Assembly (NCBI GenBank): GCA_023251725.1
Contig: JAHEYG010000026.1
Coordinates: 1 to 36,569, forward strand
From: Sphingobacteriaceae bacterium
Lineage (GTDB): Bacteria > Bacteroidota > Bacteroidia > B-17B0 > Aurantibacillaceae
Length of the DNA stretch: 36,569 nucleotides
Direction: 5' to 3'
Shown here: positions 21,424 to 30,254 of the stretch, piece by piece
How positions within the stretch are numbered: position 1 is the stretch's first letter
Layout of the letters: every line of letters begins with the position of its first letter
Notes under the pieces: model-generated
What the model saw: only the letters and a program-made list of their open reading frames with translations
Databases searched by the model: none
What the model was told of the DNA's origin: nothing
Position numbers and translations under genes: made by a program

Positions 21424-23229
21424 TTATTTTGTGAAGATAATTTTATGATTTTCCACTCCGATTGAAGTTTGAATTTTTAAATGATAAATTCCTTCGGCCA
21501 ATTTTAAACTATTTAAGTTTAGAGGAAAAACTGAATTGGCAATTGCATTTACGCTTTCATTTAAAATTAATTTTCCTAACTCATTATACAAAAATATTTT
21601 TGCGGGAGAATCTATTCCAAAAATAATATTTATATTTTCATTGGTAGGATTCGGATAAACTAATAAGTTATTCTGCGAAAAACTTTGTCCTTCAATTCCG
21701 GCAGTGGCTACGCAATTATAAATTATTTTAAAACCAAAAGAAACTATTCCTCCGTCGGATTTAAATCTTAAGGTAATTGCAGTGCCAGTTGAGGTAATTG
21801 TACCCGGACTGTTAGTTCCTGTGTAACTTCCCATTAACGGAGAGGCGGTTGTTCCTCCATTATAAATAAATAATGAATCGTACCCTTGTTCGGTACCAAA
21901 ACTTTTAAATTGTAATTGCACGTTGTTTATACCGTTAGGAGTAATGCTGTAAGTGTAACTTTCGTTATCGTAATAATTTCTTGTTGGGCCCCCCATATCA
22001 AATAAACTATCGGTACACGGACGAACTTCACAAGTAGAAAATTTATCTTTTATTAATTGCCAGTAATCGCTGTAACCATCATCATAACCCAGCGCCCAAA
22101 TTCCTATTCCCCCAATACCAACCTGATTCACATAATCAAATTTTCTTCCCATACTATAAATATCATCAATCCAGCACTGGCGCCATAAACCTGCATTTAA
22201 GTAAGTGAAATATGGGTTGTAACAATTTGTTTCCCATTTTTTATTTCCGGCAGAGTAGGTAGCGGGATTATTTTTTACATAATTATAAATGCGTGTGCTG
22301 TTAAATCCTCCGGTGGTGTTGGCGGGCGCGGCATTACTAACGGTTTCCCACTCGCGGCCATAATAAGGCAATCCCAATAATAAATTATTTCGGTTCATAC
22401 CTTGTTTTAAATAATAAGTTACCGATTTTGTTAATGTATAATTATAGCCTGTTTGAAAATTATAGAGAGGGGCTTCGGGTCCTGCTTGCGCGCTGCCCGA
22501 ATAATAATAATCGTATCCCATAATAATGGCATTATTTAAAATAGGATTTAAATTGGGTATATCAAAAACACCGCTCCAGTCAACAGCATACAATGCAACA
22601 GAGAGTTCATAATTTGGATTAGCTGCCAGTAAAGCGGTTTTTAAATTCACCATAAAATTTTTAAAAGGAACTTTATCGGAAGCACTCATGGCTTCAAAAT
22701 CAATATTTACACCATTACCGCCACGACTGTTTAAAAGCGAAACCATATTATTAATAAAAGTAGTTTGTGCCGATGGGGTTGCCCAAAATGTGGCATGACT
22801 TGCAAACAACGTTGCGCAGATATGAATTTTTTTTCCGTTCGCTTTTGCCGCCGTAACGGCGGCGCTGGTTGCCCACGCAAACGAACCGTTAGTATTTTGC
22901 CCCGTAGTTGGAGAAACCGAATAATCGAAATAACAAAAATCGCTGATCATGGTCCAGTCGTAATTCAAATAAACATTTCCCACCCAATAAGGATGCCATC
23001 CGAAAACACGTTTTTTTAAGGTGCAGGCTTGTTCTGAATTATTTGTTTTTAGATTTAGCGAAGGAGAAACGCCATTGGTTATTTTATTTAAACTATCCCA
23101 CGAAGTTTCTTTACTTAAAATAAAACTCTTGTAAAACTCGGATTGCTCCTGCATCACTGATTTATGCGAGGTTTGCGCCGATAAGATAGCAATGAAAAAT
23201 AAAAACAGAAAAGTAAATTTAGCTTTCAT
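21424..23229 (-). CDS. Secreted glycoside hydrolase family 18 protein with CUB domain and type IX sorting domain
   Basis: This 601-residue protein (ATG at 23229; the ATG at 23253 adds eight residues before the signal peptide) starts MKAKFTFLFLFFIAILSAQT, a signal peptide. Residues about 75-395 form a GH18 TIM barrel with GGNGVNIDFEAM: the catalytic E179 and preceding D177 are present, but the first acid of DGxxxDxE is Asn (N172). WYPYWxG-like HPYWVG and GLPYYGREW follow. A CUB-like domain (about 405-515, DMGGPTRNYYDNESYTYSI...) and a C-terminal type IX secretion domain (NNLLVYPNPTNENINI ... GIYHLKIQT) end it. It probably degrades chitin or peptidoglycan-like glycans outside the cell, or binds carbohydrate. 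Confidence 0.92.
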   Translation of the reverse strand: MKAKFTFLFLFFIAILSAQTSHKSVMQEQSEFYKSFILSKETSWDSLNKITNGVSPSLNLKTNNSEQACTLKKRVFGWHPYWVGNVYLNYDWTMISDFCYFDYSVSPTTGQNTNGSFAWATSAAVTAAKANGKKIHICATLFASHATFWATPSAQTTFINNMVSLLNSRGGNGVNIDFEAMSASDKVPFKNFMVNLKTALLAANPNYELSVALYAVDWSGVFDIPNLNPILNNAIIMGYDYYYSGSAQAGPEAPLYNFQTGYNYTLTKSVTYYLKQGMNRNNLLLGLPYYGREWETVSNAAPANTTGGFNSTRIYNYVKNNPATYSAGNKKWETNCYNPYFTYLNAGLWRQCWIDDIYSMGRKFDYVNQVGIGGIGIWALGYDDGYSDYWQLIKDKFSTCEVRPCTDSLFDMGGPTRNYYDNESYTYSITPNGINNVQLQFKSFGTEQGYDSLFIYNGGTTASPLMGSYTGTNSPGTITSTGTAITLRFKSDGGIVSFGFKIIYNCVATAGIEGQSFSQNNLLVYPNPTNENINIIFGIDSPAKIFLYNELGKLILNESVNAIANSVFPLNLNSLKLAEGIYHLKIQTSIGVENHKIIFTK

Positions 23230-23299
23230 ATTACAGGAAACTAAGTTACACAAAAATTAGTGTGTTTAAGAATGAAATTCTATTAAAACAATTTAGAAA

Positions 23300-23932
23300 C
23301 TAAATATATTTGCTCTTGCGTGCTTTTTCGATCGCCTCAGCTTTAGAATGCACTTCTAATTTGAGATAAATGTTTTTAATGTGCGACTTCACAGTTTCTT
23401 TATCAATAAATAATTGTGTGGCAATGGTAGAATAACTTTTGCCGGATGATAATAATTCTAAAACTTCTAATTCGCGGGCCGTTAATGGTGTTTGTCGGTT
23501 TTTGTGAAATGAAGAAACCACCATGCGCGCAATGTTGGTACTCATAGGTGCGCCGCCACTGTCTAATTCTTTAAGCGATTCAATTAATTTTGCCGACGGT
23601 GTATTTTTTGTGAGATAACCGCTGGCACCTTCGCACAAAGCTTTAAACACCAAATCGTCATTTTCATAAACCGTAACCACTACAACATGTGTGTCGGGCA
23701 AAATGGCTTTAATTTTAGGAATGGCATCGATGCCGCTCATGCCGGGCAATTCAATGTCCATCAAACAAATTTGCGGTGCATCTTCTTTTATTTTTTTAAT
23801 GGCGTCTTCGGCATTTGAATATGCATTTACAACAATGTAATCGCTGCTTTGATTTATTAAAGTAACAAATGCTTCTCTGATAATAACATCATCTTCAACA
23901 ATAATTAATTTTTTGGCCATTGCATTTTTCAT
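23300..23932 (-). CDS. LuxR/NarL-type response regulator
   Basis: This 210-residue regulator has an N-terminal receiver domain with acidic pocket EDD (13-15), phospho-acceptor D59 in CLMDIELPGMSG and K109 in GYLTKNTPS. A C-terminal LuxR helix-turn-helix follows (LTARELEVLELLSSGKSYSTIATQLFIDKETVKSHIKNIYLKL). The upstream sensor kinase ends six bases before it, so they are one two-component pair. The alternative start at 23920 (MAKKLIIVEDD) would suit receiver domains equally well. Target genes are unknown; the secreted GH18 gene lies directly downstream on the same strand and is a plausible target. Confidence 0.95.
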   Translation of the reverse strand: MKNAMAKKLIIVEDDVIIREAFVTLINQSSDYIVVNAYSNAEDAIKKIKEDAPQICLMDIELPGMSGIDAIPKIKAILPDTHVVVVTVYENDDLVFKALCEGASGYLTKNTPSAKLIESLKELDSGGAPMSTNIARMVVSSFHKNRQTPLTARELEVLELLSSGKSYSTIATQLFIDKETVKSHIKNIYLKLEVHSKAEAIEKARKSKYI

Positions 23933-23938
23933 TCTAAA

Positions 23939-26900
23939 TTATTTATTTAAAGTTAATATTATTTCAGTTCCGTTTCTAGGATGAGAATTAACATTTAATT
24001 GCGCTCCTACGCGAGAAGTTCGTTGTTGCATATTGGCCAAACCGAAACTATTTTTATTTTCTTTTAATTCAAAACCGACACCATTGTCTCTTAATGTTAT
24101 AATAAAATGCTCGTGGTTTTGTTCTACTTGTAAAAGAACGTTACTTGCTTTGGCATGTTTTAGTACATTGGATAATCCTTCTTTAAAAATCATAGCAATG
24201 TTTCTTCCGGTTCCGGGTAATTCTTTTTTATTTTTTAACTCATCTGAAAGTCCGCGCACTTCAAAATTTGTTCCGGTGCCGTAAAATAATTCATCTGCAA
24301 AATCTTTTATCCTAATAATAACCTCATATAAATTATCGTTACCGGGGTTAATAGACCAAATAAAATCTTTTGTGCCCTGATACAAGCGCGACGAATTTTG
24401 CGCAATAACATCCAGTAATTGATTCGCTTCTTTATTTTCTTTCACCACTTTTATCCGTGCCATTTCTACCAGCATGGAAATTCGTGTTAAACCATTACCA
24501 AATTCATCGTGTAAATCAAGCGCAGCCGCTTTTCTTACTTTTTCATTTTCTTCTTTACGAATATTTTCTTCCTGACGTAAACGGTTAATTTTATTATTCA
24601 AACGAATTCGATAAATCATTCCGCTACTCAATAACGCAATTAGGATGGTAAATAAGTAAAACCACCAGGTGTTCCAGAAGGGCGGATCAACAATAAATGA
24701 AAATAAAAACGGTTGGGATTCAACACCTTCAGAAGTCACCGCTTTTACTTCCATATTATAATTACCGGGCGCCAAACCCGCAAAAACCAAATTAAAAATT
24801 CCCGACGGATTTATTTCAGTCCATTTATCGCGCATGCCTTTGAATCTATAAAATAAACGAATATTTTTTGCACCTGAAAAATCGGGAACAGAAAATTCGA
24901 AGTGTAATTTATTTTCGTTGTATTTTAATTTTAAATTTTTTGGCATACCAAGTAAAGTATCAAACGGTACATCATCAATTTGTAAAGCACGCAACAAAAT
25001 ATACGGTTCATTTTTATTGACGATTTGTTTTTCGGGATAAATACTTACTAAAGCGCCAATGCCACCAAACACCAATTCACCATCAAATGCTTTATGAAAA
25101 CCACCGGAGTTAAATTCGTTAATGCATAGGCCGTCGGTGGCATTGTAATTTTTAAAAGAATAATTTATTGGATCAAAAACGGTAATCCCAAAATTAGTAC
25201 TCATCCAAAAATTACCATTATTGTCGCGCAACAATCCGTAAATAAAATTATTGGCCAATTCTTTTTTAGAATAAAAATTCAAGAAACCTGAATTGCCATT
25301 TGTGTTTTTTAGTAAACTTAAGCCCTTTGTAGTAGCTACAATAATTTCACCTTTGTTGGTTTCATTAATATCCATAATTGAATTCGCGAGCAGGCTGCTA
25401 CTATCAGACGCGGTATTTTTATAATGAAAATTATGTCCTGTTTTTTTATCCATATAATACAATCCATTTAAACTGCCAAACCACCAGTTTTGTTTACTGT
25501 CGACAAAAATGGAAGATACCGATTGAAATTTTTGCGAAACATCATCCAGTTTTATTTCGCTTTGCAAAGTGGTTGCGCCGGTGTTTTGATTGTAAATTAT
25601 TAAGCCCTGCCAACAGCCAATTAATAATTCATTCTTATTAAGTTCTACAATTTTTAAAACATGATTTCTTTTCCCATTCGAAACCAAAGCGTCGGCAATC
25701 AATTCTAATTTATTTTTTACTTTGTCTATTTTATAAAGAGAATTTCCTAAACCTGCCCAAACGGTATTATTTTCATCGCAACATAAAGCTTCAATGGGTC
25801 GCTGTGCTTTTAGAATTTCATCTCTCAAATCAATATAATCGGCTTTTTTAGTGGCAGAATTAATTTTGCATAACCCGAAATTCATTCCCGACCAAATAAC
25901 ACCGTCCTTGTCTTTTACAATTCCGTAAAAATTGGGATCCACTTTATCAAGTGTTGAAGAGGGTAAGGAAAAAGAATTTTTAGAATAGCTGTAATTAAAA
26001 ATGCCGGCATCGCGCGAGCCAATCCAAACAATGTCATCTATTGAATTCGCATTCTGATACAATGAAGAAACGGCATTGGTTATTAAACCAAAACGGGAAT
26101 TATCATTTTTATTGAAGTGTTTTTCGATTTTTAAAGAATCATTTTCATTAATAGTAATGCGAAAAAGTCCGTTGCCATCGGTACCAATCCAAATATTATT
26201 CTGACGATCAATAACACCGCTGCTAATTAGTGATGAAGATTCTTTATTTAAAGTAAGACTTGTAGTTTTGGCAGTGGTGGTGTTATAACAATAAAATAAA
26301 TTATTAAGGGAAAAGTAAAGTTTATCCTTTTTCCAAAATACAGTGTAGGCTAATAAAGGAATTTTGTTTTTTGAATCGTTTAATCCTGAATTAACTTTAA
26401 GAGGTAAAAAACTTTTTTTTGTTTCATCAAAATAAAAAATGCCTCTGTTTGTACCGGCGTAAATTTGCCCTTGATCGTTGGCGCAAAGCGAAAGCATCGT
26501 TGGTTTAAAATTTGTTTCGTCAGTTTCAAAATCGAAGGGTAGAAAAACGTATTCGTTATTTTTATTTTCAATTAACTCAACAAAACCATCGGAAGTATTT
26601 AAATAAATTTTATTATTCAAGCACCAAACTCTTCCAATGTTAATTGTTTTACCGGGTTCGCTTTTAATTTTTTCATTAATATGTGTGACCTTAAAAGTTT
26701 GTAGATTCATTTTATCCAAACCACCGCCACTTACAATCCACAAATTATCAGATTTATCAACACTCGATGAAAATATATTATCACCTGAAATAGACTGCGG
26801 ATTGAACGATTGAAAATTAAATTGATCAATTTGCCGGCCGTCATAACGGTTCAATCCATCTTGGGTGCCAAACCACATATAACCCTTTTTATCCTGAACA

Positions 26901-27040
26901 ATAGAGCTGATACTGCTTTGTGATAAACCTTGTTCTAGCCAAATATGATCGAAAAAACCATGATCTTGTGCTTGTAAATTAAGCGTATTGCAAAGAAAAG
27001 CGAAACCCGCAATAATGTATATTTTAACTCGAAGAATCAC
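23939..27040 (-). CDS. Two-component sensor histidine kinase with beta-propeller sensor (Reg_prop, Y_Y_Y)
   Basis: This 1033-residue inner-membrane sensor starts with GTG at 27040, which keeps the signal peptide (LRVKIYIIAGFAFLCNTLNLQAQ). A periplasmic part of about 750 residues consists of repeated propeller blades (VQDKKGYMWFGTQDGLNRYDG, NNIWIGTDGNGLFR, DNNGNFWMSTNFGITVF) and a Y_Y_Y domain near 690-765 (KLHFEFSVPDFSGAKNIRLFYRFKG). One transmembrane helix follows (WWFYLFTILIALLSSGMIYRI). The HisKA_3 phospho-acceptor is H844 in AALDLHDEFG, and the ATPase N-box (EGLSNVLKHA) and G-boxes (DNGVGFE, FGLANMQQR) are intact. It pairs with the adjacent LuxR-type regulator. Ligands of this family are often glycans, but here the ligand is unknown. 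It is divergent from the desaturase. Confidence 0.94.
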   Translation of the reverse strand: MILRVKIYIIAGFAFLCNTLNLQAQDHGFFDHIWLEQGLSQSSISSIVQDKKGYMWFGTQDGLNRYDGRQIDQFNFQSFNPQSISGDNIFSSSVDKSDNLWIVSGGGLDKMNLQTFKVTHINEKIKSEPGKTINIGRVWCLNNKIYLNTSDGFVELIENKNNEYVFLPFDFETDETNFKPTMLSLCANDQGQIYAGTNRGIFYFDETKKSFLPLKVNSGLNDSKNKIPLLAYTVFWKKDKLYFSLNNLFYCYNTTTAKTTSLTLNKESSSLISSGVIDRQNNIWIGTDGNGLFRITINENDSLKIEKHFNKNDNSRFGLITNAVSSLYQNANSIDDIVWIGSRDAGIFNYSYSKNSFSLPSSTLDKVDPNFYGIVKDKDGVIWSGMNFGLCKINSATKKADYIDLRDEILKAQRPIEALCCDENNTVWAGLGNSLYKIDKVKNKLELIADALVSNGKRNHVLKIVELNKNELLIGCWQGLIIYNQNTGATTLQSEIKLDDVSQKFQSVSSIFVDSKQNWWFGSLNGLYYMDKKTGHNFHYKNTASDSSSLLANSIMDINETNKGEIIVATTKGLSLLKNTNGNSGFLNFYSKKELANNFIYGLLRDNNGNFWMSTNFGITVFDPINYSFKNYNATDGLCINEFNSGGFHKAFDGELVFGGIGALVSIYPEKQIVNKNEPYILLRALQIDDVPFDTLLGMPKNLKLKYNENKLHFEFSVPDFSGAKNIRLFYRFKGMRDKWTEINPSGIFNLVFAGLAPGNYNMEVKAVTSEGVESQPFLFSFIVDPPFWNTWWFYLFTILIALLSSGMIYRIRLNNKINRLRQEENIRKEENEKVRKAAALDLHDEFGNGLTRISMLVEMARIKVVKENKEANQLLDVIAQNSSRLYQGTKDFIWSINPGNDNLYEVIIRIKDFADELFYGTGTNFEVRGLSDELKNKKELPGTGRNIAMIFKEGLSNVLKHAKASNVLLQVEQNHEHFIITLRDNGVGFELKENKNSFGLANMQQRTSRVGAQLNVNSHPRNGTEIILTLNK

Positions 27041-27163
27041 TTATACAAATGTCGTATTTTAAGTTAAAGTGTGCTCACCCTTTTTGGGGTATTTTGGATT
27101 AATGGGCAAAAATAGTGCTATAATCGAACATTAGTAATAAGAACGAAAACAGATTAAAATCAC

Positions 27164-27171
27164 TATCTTTG
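27164..27171 (+). promoter_or_regulatory. Promoter -7 element for the desaturase gene
   Basis: TATCTTTG matches TAnnTTTG. It overlaps the GTG at 27171, so that codon would precede transcription start; the desaturase therefore begins at the ATG at 27195. No clear TTG lies 19 bases upstream. Confidence 0.55.
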
Positions 27172-27194
27172 TGCCAGTAAATTCTGACCTTAGC

Positions 27195-27929
27195 ATGTAC
27201 ATTTTAATATTTTTTCTGGCGCACTGGTTTCTTTCCTTGTTTTGTCAAACTTTTTTTCTGCACCGATACGGTTCACATAAAATGTTTACGATGAATAAAT
27301 TTTGGGAACGTTTTTTTTATTTTTTTACTTTTTTCACTCAGGGTGCTTCTTTTTTAAATCCGAGAGCTTATGCCATTATGCATCGCATGCATCATGCTTA
27401 TAGCGACACAGAAAAAGACCCGCACTCGCCGCATTTTTTTAAAGATGTTTGGCACATGACCATGAAAACAAAAGATATTTATTTAAATTATGTAAAATAT
27501 AATGTGGAACCTGAAAAAGCGTTTCGTGGAAATTATCCGGAATGGAAGTGGATGGATAAAATAAGTGATACATGGTTAGTACGTTTAACCTTTGCGGCTT
27601 TATATATTTTGTTTTATGTAAAATTCGCCACTGCTTGGTGGATGTTTATTTTATTACCCATTCATTTTTTTATGGGACCTGTGCATGGTGCTATTGTTAA
27701 TTGGTGCGGACATAAATACGGGTATTCTAGTCACGACAATGATGATCACAGTAAAAACACGGTTCCTATTGATATTTTTTTAATGGGAGAGTTGATGCAG
27801 AACAATCATCATAAAAGCCCGAACAGCATTAACTTTGCAAAAAAGTGGTTTGAATTTGATCCTACATTTCCCATTATAAAAGTGATGCATTTCATGGGAA
27901 TAATTAAAGTAAGAAAAGAAGAAGCGTAG
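27195..27929 (+). CDS. Acyl-CoA/fatty acid desaturase (membrane di-iron enzyme)
   Basis: This 244-residue membrane desaturase introduces a double bond into fatty acyl chains, probably at delta-9. It contains the three histidine boxes: HRYGSH, HRMHHAYSDTEKDPHSP, and NNHHKSPNS near the C-terminus. Hydrophobic helices include MYILIFFLAHWFLSLFC and LTFAALYILFYVKFATAWWMFILLPI. Short length and box spacing match the SCD/DesC-type bacterial desaturases. The start chosen is the ATG at 27195, because a TAnnTTTG promoter overlaps the upstream GTG at 27171. It is divergent from the sensor kinase and convergent with the SpoIIE gene. Confidence 0.92.
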   Translation: MYILIFFLAHWFLSLFCQTFFLHRYGSHKMFTMNKFWERFFYFFTFFTQGASFLNPRAYAIMHRMHHAYSDTEKDPHSPHFFKDVWHMTMKTKDIYLNYVKYNVEPEKAFRGNYPEWKWMDKISDTWLVRLTFAALYILFYVKFATAWWMFILLPIHFFMGPVHGAIVNWCGHKYGYSSHDNDDHSKNTVPIDIFLMGELMQNNHHKSPNSINFAKKWFEFDPTFPIIKVMHFMGIIKVRKEEA

Positions 27930-27941
27930 TTAGCTTTTATA

Positions 27942-30101
27942 TTAAAATCTTATTCCAATAACACAAACGTCATCCACTTGTTCCAAATTTCCCTTCCATG
28001 CATTGAAAATGGTGACGAGATTTTCTTTTTGTTGAGCAGGTGAGAGGGATTCATTTTGCAACATTTCCTTTAAAGGTTTATACTTAAACTTTTTCCCCTT
28101 TTCACCTCCGAACTGATCGGCGAAACCGTCGGTAAAAAGAAAAATGGAATCTCCTTTTTTTAATTCTAAGGTATGTGTGGTAAACGGTTTTGGGTGTTCT
28201 GTTTTTCCAATGGGTTGTTTGTTGGCTTTAATTTCTTTTATTTCGCTGTTTTGTAAATACCACAACGAATTATTGGCGCCGGCCCAATATAAAGTTGTAA
28301 GTTCTTCTGTTGATTTTTGATTTACATCTTTTGATTTTGTAATGGCCGCGAGCGAAATATCCATTCCGTCTTTTACATCGGTATCGCTTTTAGCAAAAGT
28401 TTCAAGAACCAATTCTCTGGTTTTATCAAGTATTTTTCCGGGATCTGTTATTCCGAATTCGTGAACACTTCTATTTAGGGCATTGGAACACACCAGCGAC
28501 ACCATAGCACCCGGAACGCCATGTCCGGTACAATCGGCAACGGCAATCAGAATGCAGTCGGCAGTCGGTAGTTGGCAGTTGTTTTTTTCTAACTGCCTTC
28601 TGCTTTCCGTTTCCTCCCAACTGATTTTTTCCATCCAATAAAAATCTCCTGCCACAATGTCTTTGGGTTTATAAAAGATGAAACTTTCGGGTAAATGTTC
28701 TTTAACGAAATTATCGGGTGGCAATATCGCTTCCTGCAATCTTTTAGCGTACGTAATAGAATCGAGAATTTCCTTTTGTTTAACTTCAACTAAATTTTTT
28801 TGTTCTTCAATTAATTTTTTTTGTTTGGCGGTAATTCTAAGGCGAGTGAAAACAAAAAAAGCAAATAACATTACCAACACCAATCCTCCGGCGGTAGAAT
28901 AACTTATTATTTTTTGTTTTTGTTCTTTTTCATGGGATATTGCCATTTCGTTATCGTGTTCTTTTTCATCGAGCGCTTTTTGTTTTTCATAAGCGTATTG
29001 CATCTCCTGCTTCATCATCCCCTGTTTATTTTCGTTGCTTAAAATACTATCTCGCATAAGGATATACAGTTTATGCATTTCAAGAGCCTCTTTAAACTGT
29101 CCGGTTTTCTGAAAGCTTTCAAATAAAATGCCACTTGCTGTTTTGGCGTCGGCTGCAGCTCCTACTTCCTGTGCAATTGATAATGCTTTTTTGCAATAAG
29201 AAATGGCTTTTAAGAGGTCACCTTTTTTCTGATACATGTCTCCAATACCTATTAGTGTTGAGCCAACACCTATTTTGTCTCCCATTTCCTCTCTTAGTTT
29301 TAAACTTTTGTTATAATACTCAATGGCTTTTGCATAATCGCCCTGCGAAGAATATACGCCTCCAATATTGCCAATAGTTAAAGCGGCTCCAATTTTATCT
29401 TTACCTGATTCTTGTATTTTTAGGGCTTGCTCATAATACTCTTTTGCTTTTACCAAATCGCCGTAGGATTTATAAAGCGCCCCTAAATTATTATAACATA
29501 AAGTGATGTTTTGTTCGTAGCCAATTTCAATACTCAATCTTAAACTTAAGGTATCGTAACTCAAAGCTTTTTCGTAATCGGCCAGCGTATAATAAATCAG
29601 TCCAATGTTACCCAGCGAAATAGCAACGCCTCTCGTATCCCCAATTTCCTCCTGAATTTTTAAACCACGGCTATAATAATCAATTGCTTTTACATAATTA
29701 GCTTGCTCGTTATAAACAAGGCCAATATTATTAAATGTGGAAGCTACATTTTTTTTATTTCCTATTTCTTCAAATAATTTTAGGGCTTTTAAATAATAAT
29801 CTATTGCTTTTGCGTTGTTACCCCGCATAGCGAGTGTTATACCTTGCAAAGAGAGCGCAATAGCCTGATATTTTTTTAATCCTTTTTTAAGTGAGTAATC
29901 GTATTGTAAATGCGCATAATAAAAAGCACTGTCGGGTTTAGAATATAAATAGCCATGAAGCACAATAACGGCCATCGATTTTATACGGTTGGTGTCAGAT
30001 TCCTGAGGGTTGTTCCATACTTTTAAAAGGCTGTCGAGGTTTACCTGCGCTGTTCCTGCCAGAGCATTAAAAAAAAATAATATAGATAAAAAGAGTTTCA
30101 A
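27942..30101 (-). CDS. TPR-repeat membrane protein with SpoIIE/PP2C serine phosphatase domain
   Basis: This 719-residue signalling protein has a TTG start, a signal peptide (KLFLSILFFFNALAGTAQ), and six or more tetratricopeptide repeats (about 40-340, for example KAIDYYLKALKLFEEIGNKKNVASTFNNIGLVY). A transmembrane helix near residue 400 (GGLVLVMLFAFFVFTRLRI) and a coiled-coil linker ending DSITYAKRLQEAILP follow. A SpoIIE phosphatase domain (about 465-719) carries AGDFYWMEK, VADCTGHGVPGAMVS, DGMDISLAAI, LFTDGFADQFGG and DDVCVIGIRF, whose aspartates bind the metals. Residues about 493-516 are an extra loop encoded by heptamer repeats. It is likely to dephosphorylate an antagonist-type protein; the SiaB/SiaC genes at the right end are candidates for the same circuit. 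Confidence 0.92.
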   Translation of the reverse strand: MKLFLSILFFFNALAGTAQVNLDSLLKVWNNPQESDTNRIKSMAVIVLHGYLYSKPDSAFYYAHLQYDYSLKKGLKKYQAIALSLQGITLAMRGNNAKAIDYYLKALKLFEEIGNKKNVASTFNNIGLVYNEQANYVKAIDYYSRGLKIQEEIGDTRGVAISLGNIGLIYYTLADYEKALSYDTLSLRLSIEIGYEQNITLCYNNLGALYKSYGDLVKAKEYYEQALKIQESGKDKIGAALTIGNIGGVYSSQGDYAKAIEYYNKSLKLREEMGDKIGVGSTLIGIGDMYQKKGDLLKAISYCKKALSIAQEVGAAADAKTASGILFESFQKTGQFKEALEMHKLYILMRDSILSNENKQGMMKQEMQYAYEKQKALDEKEHDNEMAISHEKEQKQKIISYSTAGGLVLVMLFAFFVFTRLRITAKQKKLIEEQKNLVEVKQKEILDSITYAKRLQEAILPPDNFVKEHLPESFIFYKPKDIVAGDFYWMEKISWEETESRRQLEKNNCQLPTADCILIAVADCTGHGVPGAMVSLVCSNALNRSVHEFGITDPGKILDKTRELVLETFAKSDTDVKDGMDISLAAITKSKDVNQKSTEELTTLYWAGANNSLWYLQNSEIKEIKANKQPIGKTEHPKPFTTHTLELKKGDSIFLFTDGFADQFGGEKGKKFKYKPLKEMLQNESLSPAQQKENLVTIFNAWKGNLEQVDDVCVIGIRF
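28554..28623. repeat. Inverted heptamer-repeat element within the SpoIIE domain coding region
   Basis: Four heptamers gcagtcg, gcagtcg, gtagttg, gcagttg (28554-28581) are followed by a T-rich spacer and then complementary-type heptamers aactgcc, ttctgct, ttccgtt, tcctccc (28591-28618) and aactg. GGCAGTT (28574-28580) pairs with AACTGCC (28591-28597). It encodes roughly residues 493-516, including CQLPTADC, between the YWMEK and ILIAVADC segments that are normally separated by only a few residues. The frame is kept. Confidence 0.8.
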
Positions 30102-30254
30102 AATATAAGGGTTGAAGGTATAAAAATTTGTTGAGTTAATTTAAAGAAATAATAATTTTTTAAAGCGTAAAATAAATGCGCTGCCTATTTGAAACCGTCC
30201 TTTTTCCCGATTCTTTTAACTAATTTTACAGAAGTAATAAATTCTGAAAGGTTA

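Noticed and set aside
22847-22863. GCCGCCG-TAA-CGGCGGC palindrome in the GH18 gene
   Set aside because: Unlike the other elements it encodes a stretch (AAVTAAKANGKK) that fits the normal barrel length at this point, so it is probably a chance Ala-rich codon pattern rather than an insertion.
27041-27120. Possible hairpin ACCC-TTTTT-GGGT in the divergent kinase/desaturase region
   Set aside because: Only four base pairs with a T loop; too weak to call.
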